Numbered from the stretch's first letter, positions 11,266-22,739 are shown. The stretch: 64,000 nt of DNA from Rostrohypoxylon terebratum (GCA_022497145.1 MU385889.1:124001-188000); one strand, 5' to 3'. Translations and numbers: made by a program. Notes: generated by a model from the letters alone, not told the origin.

Positions 11266-13665
11266 ATGAAATATACCTTGTTAGAAACATTAGGATGCCT
11301 CTTACTCTTCAGCGCCAAAGCGCTAGGGAGGATAACTTTTCCAGACTGTAGCAGTGGGCCCGAAATCTTGACAACCAACCTTGTCTGCGACACGAGCGCT
11401 AGTCCATCCGAGAGAGCGGCAGCACTGATAAGTGCCTGGAATATTACGGAGAAGTTAGGGAACCTCGTAGAGCACGTGTAACCTGGATTTGGAACACGGT
11501 ATACACCGAGCTAACACCGTGCTAGCAAAAGCCTCGGAGCGCCTCGTCTGGGAATAGGTGCATATGATTGGTGGAATGAGGCTCTCCATGGTGTGGGATG
11601 GTCCCCCGGAGTTGCTTTCTCACCTGCGGGCAATTTTTCTCACGCAACATCTTTCGCCAGCCCGATCTTACTGTCAGCTGCCTTCGACGATGACTTGGTT
11701 CATTCTGTAGCCGATGCTATCAGCACCGAAGCTCGATCGTATAGCAACTTCGGACATGCGGGACTCGACTACTGGACCCCGAACATCAATCCTTACAAAG
11801 ATCCAAGATGGGGTCGCGGATCGGAGACACCAGGCGAAGACCCCTTCCGGATCCAGGAATACGTCAAAGCTTTGATAGATGGTTTACAGGGGAAAGAGAA
11901 CATCACGAAGGTCATCGCAACATGCAAACACTACGCCGCGTACGATCTAGAGAACTGGGGAGGGGTAAAGAGATATGAATTCGATGCGATCGTTGGGATG
12001 CAAGACCTAGTCGAATACTACCTCCCTCCATTCCAACAGTGTGCGAGAGATTCCAAAGTCAAGTCGATCATGTGCTCCTATAATGCTGTCAATGGGACAC
12101 CCGCCTGCGCGTCAACATACTTGATGGGAACGGTTCTTCGGGACTTTTGGGAGTGGAATGACGAGAGTCAATACATTACCAGCGACTGTAACGCCATCCT
12201 AAACTTCCACGAAGACCACAATTACACTACTACGGCGGCACAGTCGGCAGCGATATCCCTGATATCTGGAACAGACAGTATATGCGAAGTCGGCTCAAAT
12301 ACAGATGTTGTTGGAGCATGGGATCAAACATTGTTACCAGAAGAAGTGATTGACCAAGCACTTCGACGTATGTATGAAGGGCTTATCCGCGCAGGATTTT
12401 TCGATCCAACAGATGCAACTCCGTATCGATCCTTAACCTGGGAGGATGTCGACACACCCGAGCACCGAGCCCTCGCTATTCGTTCGGCCGCGGAATCAAT
12501 TGTGCTTAAGAAAAACGACGGCATTTTACCCCTTAAAGTCGACAATGCGACTTCGGTCGCCCTCGTCGGGTTCTGGGCGGACGGCCTGAGTCTTGCCATG
12601 CTCGGCGGGTACGCGGGACTCCCACCTTATATCCGGGGACCCGTGCAAGCAGCGCGGAATCTCGGGTTACAATTCGTAAACGCTACCGGACCCATCAAGC
12701 AGAACGCCTCGGATACGGACACGTGGACCGAAGCCGCGCTTGAAGCCGCGAACAAGTCAGATACCATAATATACTTCGGCGGCAACGATATGACAGTAGA
12801 AGCGGAAGAGCTTGACCGATTTTCTATCGCCTGGCCCAGCGCCCAGTTGGCTTTGATTGAGAAGCTCAGCAAACTCGACAAGCCATTCATAGTCGTCGAA
12901 TTAGGAGATCAGAATGATGACTCGTCACTTCTAGCTGACGACAATGTCTCCGCTATCCTGTGGGCTGGATTCCCTGGGCAAGACGGCGGTACGGCTATAT
13001 TTGACATCTTGACAGGCAAGATTGCGCCGGCCGGCCGATTACCTGTTACCTTATACCCCGCAGAGTACGTCGACCAAGTCCCGATGACAGACATGAGTCT
13101 TCGTCCGAGCGAGACCAATCCCGGCAGGACGTACAAGTGGTATGACGAGGCCGTACTGCCTTTCGGCTTCGGGTTACACTACACCACCTTCGAGCCCTCA
13201 TTCGAGCCCCGTGCCTTAGCCGATGCAACATACGATATCAGCGAGCTACTCGATGCTTGTAACGCTAAGTACTTGGACCTCTGCCCTTTTGAAACAGTGG
13301 GTATCTCTGTCGAGAATACCGGTAATGTGACTTCGGACTTCGTTGCTCTAGCATTCCTATCTGGGGAGTACGGGCCAGCTCCCCATCCGATCAAGGAACT
13401 TGCGGCATACGCCCGCATCAAAGAGGTGCAGCCGGAAGAGACAAAGGGTACCGAGTTAGGTTTGACACTAGGGAATCTGGCACGTGTAGACGAAAAGGGG
13501 AACACTATCCTGTACCCAGGGGTATACAATCTCTTGCTTGACGTGCCGACGCAGGCTACGATCAGTTTCGAGTTAACGGGGGAGCCGGAGGTCCTCATCG
13601 AATTCCCGCAACCCCCAGTCGACTTGGGGGAGGGCAATGGACATGAGAAGTACACGCCAAACTGA
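11266..13665 (+). CDS. GH3 exo-1,4-beta-xylosidase, secreted; 2 exons
   Basis: Releases xylose from the non-reducing ends of xylo-oligosaccharides outside the cell. Model: 11266-11477 and 11526-13665, with a 48-bp intron (phase 2, GT...CTAG), giving about 782 residues. Residues 1-21 (MKYTLLETLGCLLLFSAKALG) form a signal peptide. The exon junction restores the family sequence PRLGIGAYDWWNEALHGVGWSP. GH3 landmarks follow in order: GRGSETPGEDPF, CKHYAAYDLENW, IMCSYNAVNGTPAC, and YITSDCNAI with the predicted catalytic nucleophile Asp at residue ~291. The second (alpha/beta sandwich) and fibronectin-III-like domains are present, with PFGFGLHYT marking the start of the latter. Length fits family beta-xylosidases of the BxlB/XYL type. 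Many N-glycosylation sequons are visible. The XlnR-like site upstream suggests xylan induction (inference). Confidence 0.93.
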
Positions 13666-14314
13666 TTTTCTTCCGGTGGTTTCATACTAGATCGGTGACT
13701 GGAATTGATGATTAAGTATCTGATGGTATAATATGCTCTCCCCAGAGCGCACTTTTTTCACAGCTCGCTATGGTGCCTGGTTACAATTGCTTTCCCTTTG
13801 GCACCAGGGTTTTCCTCTCTTCGATTGCTCTAGGCTAATTACCTATGTGTGGTCAAGTTCGGAGTTCAGAAGCGGTACAACCAAGTACCTTGGACCTAGG
13901 TAACTAGCTGTCTTGATATCTGCCCAAGTCAGTCAATGGGAACGATGAATACCTACTATCTATGTAACTACGCATCTAGCAGTTGCATTGGTGAGATAAT
14001 TCACAAGGCGATTGTGATCCTTATGCATTCTAACCTTTGTTAGTTCCGCACAATAGCATTCAGTGTTCTAACGATCCTCTTTCATTCTCGTAACTACAAG
14101 AAAGGTAAGCGAAAATAAAGAGACTGTTGTCGAAGGTGATATCTTTCTCAAATATTTATATGCAGATGAACAACCCATTCGTTCATTCACTTTCCCATCA
14201 TTTTTCAAACAGAACCTAGGTATATATCAATATCACTCTTAGTAGATTCACTTAAGAGACTAATTTCCATACAAGGAACATCAACTTTAGAAAGATTTTA
14301 CACATATACCTGCG
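13666..14314. other. Intergenic region
   Basis: Holds the xylosidase 3' side and the presumed promoter of the next gene. One GGACCTAGGTAACTAG motif is at about 13892-13907. Nothing else is recognised. Confidence 0.6.
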
Positions 14315-15319
14315 ATGGATCCGCCAACCTTGACTGGAAAGCCCACGGCCTTTTGGCTAGCTCTCCGGGAAGACCTTCAGAGAGGCCTGAACCTCAATAG
14401 GACGGGCATCTACTTCAGAGCTTACGGCTCAGCCCCCGGCGTTTATCCAGGTCACTGGCCACTACCCAAATGGTCAATGGAAGACTTTGCATATTTCTTC
14501 GATTGCCCAGAGATGGAAGCAGCTCTGGCTTCTTACGTGAATGAGTACCTTAGAATCACCCCGAAGCCTTCTTGTCCGAGTTGGTGGGATGTCGTCAGCG
14601 CGATGAACTCAATCCTTGCTGATCCTACTAATTTCGATGACTACTTGAATGTGCGGCCTGTCAAAAAAATCAACAAGGCCAATTGGAGTCATGTTAATCA
14701 CATCGCTGCTTTCATCTTTAGGCTTCTCCATTATCGGAATCACCTCCAGGACGGCACCCCGGCTACACGAGATAGTTTCCAAACTCGACAAGCTAATTAC
14801 GCAGCCTCATTCGGCAAGTTTAATCCTTTCTATGGGGTCTGGGCTACTCATGACAAGTGGGCCTGTGCCTTTCTCCTATTCACCAAGCTTTCGTCGGAGC
14901 GAGAAGGCTATTTCAAGGGTAATGGAGGACCAATCGATCCACATCGACCAAAACAACCCCAGCCTGTCCAGAAGCAGCCCACGGGACAGCAGCCCTTCGG
15001 TCTTTCGCCTCAGAAGCCCCAGCAGCCCCAAAGACAGCAGCCTGCTCAGCAGCAACCCAAAGGACAGCAACCTCCCGGACAACAACCCCCCGGAGAGAAA
15101 CCTACAAAGCCAGTCGTCTACGTGCAGCCGCCTTTGAATATACCCCCGAAGGCTACCGCCCTGCGGAATCGCCAACAGGCCGGGAAGAAGCAGGTGAGGT
15201 TCGCAGACTCTGGAGACAAGGGCGGTAACAAGTTTGCCGACTCTCGAAGCAAGATGTATGCAGAGCGGGCTAAGAAACTCAGGCAACGGACAAGCCAACT
15301 GAAAGGGCGGAATGCATAG
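14315..15319 (+). CDS. Unknown protein with Gln/Pro-rich C-terminal region
   Basis: I do not recognise a family. The 334-residue single-exon frame starts with a clean ATG. Residues 1-210 are globular in character, with Trp/Tyr/Phe-rich segments (FWLALREDL, YPGHWPLPKWSMEDFAYFF, NPFYGVWATHDKWACAF). From ~215 to ~275 the protein is a run of QQP, QKP, GQQPP and similar units, then the C-terminal 50 residues are strongly basic (Lys/Arg rich). No signal peptide or membrane span is visible. The N-terminal block could be a domain of a fungal-specific family; the tail suggests disorder and perhaps nucleic-acid contact, which is inference only. Confidence 0.65.
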   Translation: MDPPTLTGKPTAFWLALREDLQRGLNLNRTGIYFRAYGSAPGVYPGHWPLPKWSMEDFAYFFDCPEMEAALASYVNEYLRITPKPSCPSWWDVVSAMNSILADPTNFDDYLNVRPVKKINKANWSHVNHIAAFIFRLLHYRNHLQDGTPATRDSFQTRQANYAASFGKFNPFYGVWATHDKWACAFLLFTKLSSEREGYFKGNGGPIDPHRPKQPQPVQKQPTGQQPFGLSPQKPQQPQRQQPAQQQPKGQQPPGQQPPGEKPTKPVVYVQPPLNIPPKATALRNRQQAGKKQVRFADSGDKGGNKFADSRSKMYAERAKKLRQRTSQLKGRNA

Positions 15320-15358
15320 CAGGGCTCGTTTGTCGTCCCAGTAAGTGCGAATTGTTGT

Positions 15359-15388
15359 TGACGACGACGACGACGACGACGACGACGA
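15359..15388. repeat. (GAC)n trinucleotide microsatellite
   Basis: About nine to ten GAC units in tandem, in non-coding DNA 40 bp after a stop codon. Confidence 0.8.
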
Positions 15389-15412
15389 TCTAGACACGAC
15401 TACATATCCAGG

Positions 15413-15470
15413 TAGGTAGGGGATCTAGGTACCTAGGACCTAGGACCTAGGTCCTAGACACGTCTAGGCG
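15413..15470. repeat. CCTAGG / GGTACC palindrome cluster
   Basis: Consists of GGTAGGTAGG followed by repeated ACCTAGG units that switch direction (ACCTAGG then CCTAGGT), so the whole block is nearly self-complementary. It is part of the dispersed motif family. Confidence 0.75.
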
Positions 15471-16307
15471 CATCAATGCCGATCTATGTTGTCTTTGTTT
15501 GTTTTCTTGTGCTTGTTTTGAGATAGAAAATATGTAACTGTAATGGAATTGTAAAGTTAACATACCTCTAAATTCGAAATGACCTCTAGTGCCTCTAATA
15601 GTGCCTCTAGTACCCGTGCCTACCAATTGTCCACCGAGTGCCAAGTTGCATGCCACGCAAATATGTAATGCTATGGGTCCATCAGTTACGGGACTATCTC
15701 CCGAAGTGCCAGAAAAATATTAGTACAAAGACCCTTAAAAATCAAAGAATGCGTCCAATCAAATACTGACAATATCCTTCTTAGACTTCATCAACCAATC
15801 AAATTTCAGCTTCGGTGGGTTCTTTTTGTACTGTAGTTTTCTGACATTTCGGGGGATATCATAATAGAAACGGTTACGCCTTAGGAACGCAGAGTTCTAC
15901 TATGGAACCTTGTGTTACCCCTTAGAGTGTAAGCATGTGCTGTTGCCCAGGTGTTTCCTTGTAATAATGGAAATAATAAAATCCAAGGACTCAAGCTAAA
16001 TAATAAAGCAATGGAGATAATCACATTATCTCAAAGGTGAAAGAGCGATATAAGGATCGTCTAAAAGAAGGCACCACTTGTTTTATGATCTTTTCAAGCA
16101 ACAAGAAACAAAGAATTTCTCACCATAAAGTCGTCTCTCTACCGGAGATCAACGTTTATCTCATCCAACACAAACTACCTAGTAACTAGCGTCCACCAAT
16201 ACCCGTATCTTATAACAATTAGTATTCGTTCTCGACTATCTCAGCAAGATTCCAGTACTTACTACCTAGTCATTCAGTCAGTCAGTCAGTCTACCAGCCA
16301 GTTGACG

Positions 16308-16880
16308 ATGACTTCATCAAGGATGTGTGATCCCTATATGGACGAGCCTGCGCAGACGAGACACGATGTCAAACAGATCTTCCGAAAGAAGCCGGCCAAT
16401 ATAGAGATGGCCTCGCGCGCACTAGCTCCCATCTTCGGCCTCGGCGACGGTTTCCTCGCTCAGCAGCGGGCCCAGACCCTATTTACCCACCCGGCCTTTC
16501 GCGAGAGCTTCTCCGACTTCAAGCACAACTACCTGAGAGGACAATGGGATGCCCCGATCGCCGACTACATGGACGTCCACGAACTAGCTCACAAGTTCGA
16601 GAAGAATCCAGAAACGTATGAGAGCAAACTCCCCGACTGCGCGGATTGGACCGCCGAACATCACTACACCCGCTTCGCGCTCCGGGCGTGGCACGGGATC
16701 AAGGAGAGCAAGCTGGCCTTGGCGGGTTGGCTCAAAGACGTGGAGCTGTGCACCGCCATGTTTGTGCTCTTCCACGCTCTCATGTATCTACAACTCGAGA
16801 CCATGCGAGACTATAAGAGGGAAGCCCCTATGAAACACCGTATCAAGAACTTTTTCGACTCGCGGAAGACAGACTGTTAA
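16308..16880 (+). CDS. Unknown small protein, 190 residues
   Basis: No family recognised. The first in-frame ATG is 16308 (upstream the frame opens only with TTG). The protein (start MTSSRMCDPYMDEPAQTRHD) is mostly predicted helix, with charged segments such as HDVKQIFRKKPANIEMASRAL and a more hydrophobic C-terminal helix around VELCTAMFVLFHALMYLQLE (residues ~145-165), which could be a buried helix or one membrane-associated segment. It ends in a Lys/Arg-rich tail. Codon use resembles its neighbours. It lies alone between two long intergenic regions. It is probably a real fungal hypothetical protein. Confidence 0.6.
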   Translation: MTSSRMCDPYMDEPAQTRHDVKQIFRKKPANIEMASRALAPIFGLGDGFLAQQRAQTLFTHPAFRESFSDFKHNYLRGQWDAPIADYMDVHELAHKFEKNPETYESKLPDCADWTAEHHYTRFALRAWHGIKESKLALAGWLKDVELCTAMFVLFHALMYLQLETMRDYKREAPMKHRIKNFFDSRKTDC

Positions 16881-18252
16881 TTTGTATCTGATTAAGTAAT
16901 CAACCGATGTAGATAGCCAAAGAGTAAACAAATTGACGGGTGTTATTTTGAAGCAAACAATAGATATTTAGCAATAGCCACCAGGCCAAAAATGAGTAGG
17001 TAAGTTATTTTTTAGCGATAGAACAACGAATATAAATCATGAAAATGTTTCCATCACGTACGTAAATGTACCTGAACGTGTGTAGACGCGAAGTCCGTGT
17101 TCCACTTCACTTCCACATCATGAATGAATTTGTGGAGTCAGTGGCTCTCTAGCTTGCCCAGCTGTCATTTAAGTCTTACGTATGTATGTAATGTATGTAA
17201 TATGTAGGCATTTTGCCCGTCAAAGCGCGAAAAGGCGAAATCCCTACCCGCCAGAAAAGTCGGAGAATACTACATAGTACTAATTAAAGAGATTACTAAT
17301 ATGCAAAGTACCGATTCGAGAGTGCGCGTCACATTAATGCTATGCGATGCTATGACTCACTTGCCGTCAGGGCTTGTTCTAGCTCTTGACGACTGCAGCT
17401 TCAGTGAATGGAAAAATGGAGAGATGGAGTAAAATGGGCAGATGGGGTGGTAATTATGCTGTAGATCATCTGAGGTGAAGTGCCGGCAGGCCAGAGCGTA
17501 TTGAATTGACCAATCAAGGCTTTGGAGACTTTGCTGTCTGTTCCTTTATCGGTTTCAAAAATAAGCCGCGGCATGGAAGCACTTGCCTGATTCTTTTTTG
17601 GCTTCGTTTCCCTGTTTCCCTCGCTCTTTCGCGCCTCTAGAATTATATCTCCGACTATAGTATGGTTTATATGGATGTATGTACTTCGTATTACCAATTC
17701 AAAATCCCCCAAGGTTCTTCAGCAACAACCCAATTATCGCTCTCCATGAACCTTCATTCAATGTATACATGTAGTTCTGACATTCTATTTAGGTAATAAG
17801 TATCTTTTAATCTTCACATGTTCCCTAAGAGACCATGTTATTTTTCTCTTCCACTCGTAAATCCGACCTGTGTCGGTGTTCTCCACAGTAACCCTTTATG
17901 CCCATGTACGATGCCTGCTTCTGCATATCCTTCAATGTTTTTCTGGGGTTGTTGAGAGACCAAGAAATAAAAAAAAAACGAAATACGCCGTCATCGATCT
18001 AGCTCTAGCACAGATCTCCACCGATTCCGCTATTACTTACCCTTGTCTGTTATTGTACGGATCACCACTAGCTTGTATCCAGCTCCCGAACCGGCAACTT
18101 TTTCATATTTTTCTCTTCCCCTTTTGAAATATTCCGAAAAACAATATCTTTACTTTGACGCATAACACTTAGAAGGGGGATTCGACCCCGTTTTGGTTGA
18201 ACTATCAGAAGGCTCCTTGGATCGGGGCGTCTTTAAACGTCTGAAGGGCACA
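16881..18252. other. Intergenic region, presumed MFS promoter
   Basis: Contains GTATGTATGTAATGTATGTAATATGTAGG at about 17180-17207 and an eight-A run near 17970. The minus-strand open frame at 17401-17712 has no family signal. Pyrimidine-rich sequence lies at 18100-18125. Confidence 0.6.
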
Positions 18253-20106
18253 ATGTCGGATCACGACACCACCACGCTAGACATCCGCGATGACGAAAAA
18301 ATCGACGACCTGGAGCAGGGCGTAAAGCCGTCTAACAACAACAACAACAACAACAACAACCCTCGCGTCAGTTCCTCGGCAAGCACGGCGCGGGAAGAAG
18401 GTAGTCCAAAGAACGGAAATGCATCTTCGCCGCCTGCTGCAAAAGGACCTGCAAATACGGCTGAAGGTGCAGCTCCAGCGTCAAATCAATCGGAATTCGA
18501 AACGGGACGAACCCAATTTGAGACGACTGTTATTGTTTTCGCGCTCTGCTCCGCTCTTTTCCTCGCGGCTCTCGACGTCACCATCATCACGACCGCCATC
18601 CCGACTATCGTCGAGCAGTTCAAGTCACCGGCGGGTTACACGTGGATCGGCGCCGCCTATTTGCTAGCGAACTCGGCCACCGTCCCAAGCTGGGGAAAGG
18701 TTTCCGACATATGGGGTCGGAAGCCGGTGCTCTTGGCAGCCGTCGGCATTTTCTGGATTGGGTCGCTCATATGCGCCTTGAGCGTCAACATTGGTATGCT
18801 GATCGCGGCCCGCGCCATTCAGGGCGTGGGCGGCGGCGGCATCGTCGTGCTAACCAACATCTGCGTTGGTGATTTGTTCTCGATGCGGAAGAGAGGCATG
18901 TACTATGCGTTCTTCGGGATGGTCTGGGCTATTGCTAGCGCTATCGGTCCCATCCTCGGAGGCGTATTCACATCCAAAGTCACTTGGCGTTGGTGTTTCT
19001 ACGTTAACTTACCGATCAGCGGCGTCGGCTTCTTCCTCCTCCTATTCGTCCTCAAATTGCACAATCCACGAACACCGGTTTGGCAGGGCCTCGCCGCCAT
19101 TGATTGGCTGGGCAGTCTTCTCATCATCGGTGGTACGATCATGTTCCTGTTCGGATTGGAATTCGGAGGTGTCACTTACCCGTGGAACTCGGCACCGACA
19201 ATATGCTTAATCGTCTTTGGCATCGTAACAGTCGGAATATTCGTCGCGGTCGAGAAGTGGTACGCCAAGTATCCCGTCATCCCACTCCGACTATTTAAAT
19301 TCGGCAAAAACATTTCGACTTTCGCCATCTGTATGGTCCACGGTTGCGTCTTCATATCCGGAAGCTATTATTTGCCACTGTATTTCCAGGCCGTCTTGGG
19401 CGCTTCGTCGCTTCTCTCCGGAGTGTACTTGTTACCTTATGTGCTCGCGCTGTCGTTCTTATCGATCGGTTCTGGCCTGTTCATGAAGAAGACGGGTAAA
19501 TATTTGCCCGCCATCATTTTTGGCATGTTCTTCATGACACTTGGATTCGGTCTATTTATCGATCTTGGCCCTAAGGCCAACTGGGCCAAGATCATTGTAT
19601 ACCAGATCATCGCGGGTGTCGGCGTAGGACCAAATTTCCAATCGCCGCTTATCGCACTTCAGACTTCCGTCGAACCCCGTGATATCGCGGCGGTAACATC
19701 GACTTTCGGTTTCGTCCGTCAACTTTCAACATCGATATCCGTCGTGATCGGCGGCGTGGTATTCCAGAATGGCATGCAGAGACAGTACCCGACTCTTCTA
19801 GCCCAGCTCGGCCCGGAACTTGCCGCGCAGCTTTCCGGTGGCAGTGCGGGCGGTAATGTTGCGCTCGTGGCCTCGTTGCCAGGCGAACAAGGCGAGATAG
19901 CCCGCACCGCCTACTGGAACAGTCTGCGCGACATGTATATCATGTATACCGCTATTGCCGCAGTCGGCCTTCTCGTGAGTCCGTTCATCAGTCAGAGGAC
20001 GCTCAGCCGGGAGCACCAGGAACACAAGACGGGACTTCAGAGTCTCCAGCAGAATGGCGAGGGCGGAGCTAAGGCCGAAAAGACCGCGGAAAGGAGTGGC
20101 CAATAG
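18253..20106 (+). CDS. MFS drug efflux transporter, DHA2 family (14 membrane helices)
   Basis: Proton-coupled exporter of drugs, toxins or metabolites in the plasma membrane. The first ATG consistent with a good context is 18253 (the open frame upstream begins only at TTG), giving about 617 residues. A hydrophilic N-terminal tail of ~95 residues contains a nine-Asn run encoded by (AAC)n at about 18335-18361. Motifs: LDVTIITTAIPTI in helix 1 (DHA2 motif D1), GKVSDIWGRKPVLL (motif A), RAIQGVGGGG (motif B), and GPILGGVFTSKVTWRWCFYVNLP (motif C, the antiporter signature). The protein resembles AflT-type and azole-resistance pumps. It is intronless. No biosynthetic cluster genes flank it, so a general detoxification role is more likely than metabolite export (inference). 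Confidence 0.92.
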   Translation: MSDHDTTTLDIRDDEKIDDLEQGVKPSNNNNNNNNNPRVSSSASTAREEGSPKNGNASSPPAAKGPANTAEGAAPASNQSEFETGRTQFETTVIVFALCSALFLAALDVTIITTAIPTIVEQFKSPAGYTWIGAAYLLANSATVPSWGKVSDIWGRKPVLLAAVGIFWIGSLICALSVNIGMLIAARAIQGVGGGGIVVLTNICVGDLFSMRKRGMYYAFFGMVWAIASAIGPILGGVFTSKVTWRWCFYVNLPISGVGFFLLLFVLKLHNPRTPVWQGLAAIDWLGSLLIIGGTIMFLFGLEFGGVTYPWNSAPTICLIVFGIVTVGIFVAVEKWYAKYPVIPLRLFKFGKNISTFAICMVHGCVFISGSYYLPLYFQAVLGASSLLSGVYLLPYVLALSFLSIGSGLFMKKTGKYLPAIIFGMFFMTLGFGLFIDLGPKANWAKIIVYQIIAGVGVGPNFQSPLIALQTSVEPRDIAAVTSTFGFVRQLSTSISVVIGGVVFQNGMQRQYPTLLAQLGPELAAQLSGGSAGGNVALVASLPGEQGEIARTAYWNSLRDMYIMYTAIAAVGLLVSPFISQRTLSREHQEHKTGLQSLQQNGEGGAKAEKTAERSGQ

Positions 20107-21471
20107 CGCAAGCTGGGTTTCGATTTGGATTGATTTTCTGCATATTTCGGCACGATATTTGTAATGTTAAAATGTCATCTACGCGTATAAATGCATGAGA
20201 GTATGAACGGCGCGAGGGGAGCGGCTTTTTAGGTAGTTGGGGAAATGTGTTAGCATACCCGGATTCCATCATACCATAGAATATAGAGATGATCTACCTA
20301 CCTACTTCTCGAGGATTTGAATGTTTGGTTTAAGCTGAGTGATATGTCCGCAAGAATGTTCGAGTTGAATGAGTGGCATCGAGATCGTCCGCTAGGTTCA
20401 TATATAGGTGGTATATATCTATGTTATCAAGCTTTGCCAAGGCGGCATCGTAGATAGGGCCCAGGTCCGCGGCACAGTCTAGTCCATAAATCGGGATTAT
20501 AACCTGCAAAGAGAACCCCGGTTACCCCGGTTTACGGGTCAATGATCCCCTACGGGATCTCTATGCAAACTAAAGTACGTCGGGATGTAACGGTTCGAGT
20601 CTATCGCGATCGTAGGATGAGGGAGATGCTAGGTGAGCGTTGCAGGGGCGGGAACAGTGTTCCGATGGGGTACCCCGATATGCTCTAGGTAATCCCTTCT
20701 AGGGCAATCCAGGCAGCGTGGCGTCTTTACTTCTGTGGTTAAGGTTACCACTAAGCTCCCTGTAATTTAGTGGCGTTCAGGGCTTGTCTCGCAGTGACGG
20801 TCCAATCCATAGTTTGAAATCAGCTACATGCCCTAGTTGAAAGTACCGAGACCTGTACCAATTAATTTTTTATTCGAAGTGCATCAATATGAACTCATTC
20901 TCATCATGTAGACTGCATTGTGAAGATAGATAAAAGCAGTCTTTTTAGTGAGCACCAGGGCTGTTAAATAATTGCTTGGTTGGAAGTGAGCTTGTTCAAA
21001 TAGAGCATTTTGATTGGCCAGATTTAAATCGCTGCAATTGACCACTAAAACTCCTTACTGTGTACTGTGTGGTAAAGTTACAGCGTTCAACAGCGCTAGT
21101 TCCGGGCTGTATTTTACATGGAGCCCCCGAGTGTAGATACTGGACACAACTAGAAGGTTATTACAACTTCATGGCCATATGCTTCACTCTTTTAAATTCG
21201 ATTCGTATTAGCCATAACATAGCCAACCATAAGATATTTGGTATGACTTAATTGTATGGGTACCATCTGTGAAATCTGGGTATAATGATCGTAGTCCCTC
21301 TTCAACAAGCAAACGACTCGCTGAGCACTGTATCTCCAAGAATCAATAGGTGCTTTCTACCCAGACATGTTGTTCCCCCTCCTCCCCCAACCCCCCCAAA
21401 CCCATCGACTAAACGCATCCAAGTATCCCCGACCTTCTCTTCTTCTACTTCCCATGCCCTCCCCGTACCGC
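20107..21471. other. Intergenic region
   Basis: 3' flank of the MFS gene. A CTACCTACCTACTTC motif is at about 20293-20307, and a C-rich stretch at 21368-21405 lies near the stop of the minus-strand small membrane protein gene. A tRNA T-loop-like GGTTCGAGTC at about 20590 has no matching acceptor or anticodon arms. No gene is supported. Confidence 0.55.
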
Positions 21472-21825
21472 CTAAATCAACCCCAACTTCCTCCAGATCA
21501 GGCCTAAGAACTTGATGAACGCAAACGCCAACGTGATCGCAACGCCAAAGCCCATAAGCCCCAAACATATCGCAACCAAAATAGCCACGACCTTGAACAC
21601 GACCGGCTTCCCATCCAGCGCGCCCTTCTTCGCCGGCGCCTCCTCGGCGCCGTTCTCCGCGTACGCGGGAGGCGACCCGGCCTCGACGTCGTCTTCGGAT
21701 CCTGGGTTGATGAAGGGCTGCGACTCCGCGGCGGACGACGTGTCCTCGGCGTACGACGGATACGGGGGGTTATCTGCCGCCACCGTAGTGGGGTGGAGGG
21801 ACTTCAGGGGGACGGAGTCGGACAT
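21472..21825 (-). CDS. Small membrane protein, unknown
   Basis: A 117-residue frame with its own ATG. The first ~75 residues are acidic, Pro/Ser/Ala rich and probably disordered (ADNPPYPSYAEDTSS, GSEDDVEAGSPPAYAENG). The C-terminal third holds a long hydrophobic block from FKVVAILVAICLGLMGFGVAI to AFAFIKFLGLI, enough for one long or two short membrane helices. Several PPAY/PPYP-type motifs could bind WW domains of Rsp5/Nedd4-type ubiquitin ligases, which would fit an adaptor role; this is inference. The frame, composition and ATG support a real gene, but I know no named family. Confidence 0.6.
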   Translation of the reverse strand: MSDSVPLKSLHPTTVAADNPPYPSYAEDTSSAAESQPFINPGSEDDVEAGSPPAYAENGAEEAPAKKGALDGKPVVFKVVAILVAICLGLMGFGVAITLAFAFIKFLGLIWRKLGLI

Positions 21826-22739
21826 TATCGATGTGGATCTTATGCTTCGGATCAGCTATTTCCTTTCCACTTCAATTCGGATAGGAAGTCCCTTTTATCA
21901 AGCTATAAATATCAAGGAAGAGCCAGACTCTAGAATAGAAAATTGGTAAAATCGAAGACATGAAGATGAGTTAAAGTTGAAGTTCTCTAAAGTGTCGCAG
22001 TCACAGCAACCTGCTGAGCCGCAACACTGCCCCTCCTGAAGGAGCGAGGCATTCTGACTGGCACCCTGGTCCTCGTCATCGGAAGTGTATTAACCCTAAC
22101 CCCAACCCTAACCCCAGCTTTTAGAGTATTCTCAACGTGACCCCCTGACATCCAATGTCCTCTTTCACATCATCACTACTCGTCAAAAAGATACCAAGGC
22201 TTTATTTAGCCTAGGTACTTCCACAAAGTCTGCGTTACAATTTACGGGACGATTCCAGTTCAAAGGGATGAAACAAGGATAATCCCACGAACCTACAAGC
22301 CCAGCCTAGCTGTACGCCGATAGGACTTTTCAGCTTCCCAATGCTTAATCCAAAAGGAACCAGCACCTGATTAGCACCTCTCAATCACAACGTACCTGAG
22401 AAACACCTCGATCCAATTATCGTTACAGCCTTGAAACCGAAGAATTATTAGTTGCCCTCTATAAATCTATTCTATCGCTTAGCAAAACACAACGCTCTCC
22501 ATCTAAAACACAAGTCCCGGTATGAAAGCTCTCCCAGCGCCATGCCCATTATCCATATTCCCGAATATCGCGAGCTACCCTACTAACCACCGCCGAGCTT
22601 GCCTGCTCGAGTTTAATTTTCCTTCCTTTATGATAGAACGCAATCGCTAACATGTAATCATTCCGAATAAACAAACCATATGATTATCAACTGACCAGGC
22701 GTTTACCCCACGTAGGCCAGAATTCATAACGAGAACGCA
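21826..22739. other. Intergenic region with interstitial telomere-like array
   Basis: Apart from the CCCTAA array at 22091-22116 (separate entry) and a CCTAGGTAC motif at about 22211, nothing is recognised. It lies between the starts and stops of two minus-strand genes. Confidence 0.6.
22091..22116. repeat. Interstitial telomere-like repeat (CCCTAA/CCCCAA)
   Basis: The sequence reads TAACCCTAACCCCAACCC then TAACCCCA, i.e. about four units alternating CCCTAA and CCCCAA. Most filamentous fungi have TTAGGG telomeres, so this is a short degenerate internal copy. Confidence 0.7.

Larger units (their letters stand above)
15320..16307. other. Intergenic region with three simple-repeat blocks
   Basis: Just downstream of the Gln/Pro-rich gene is a (GAC)n run at about 15359-15388, then the CCTAGG cluster at 15424-15470, and (CAGT)n near 16277-16292, immediately upstream of the next gene. 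No gene is supported in between. Confidence 0.65.

Noticed and set aside
18253..20106. A secondary-metabolite cluster around the MFS pump
   Set aside because: No core synthase, P450 or pathway regulator lies within the window.
20575..20625. tRNA-like T-loop GGTTCGAGTC
   Set aside because: No matching acceptor, D or anticodon stems nearby on either strand.
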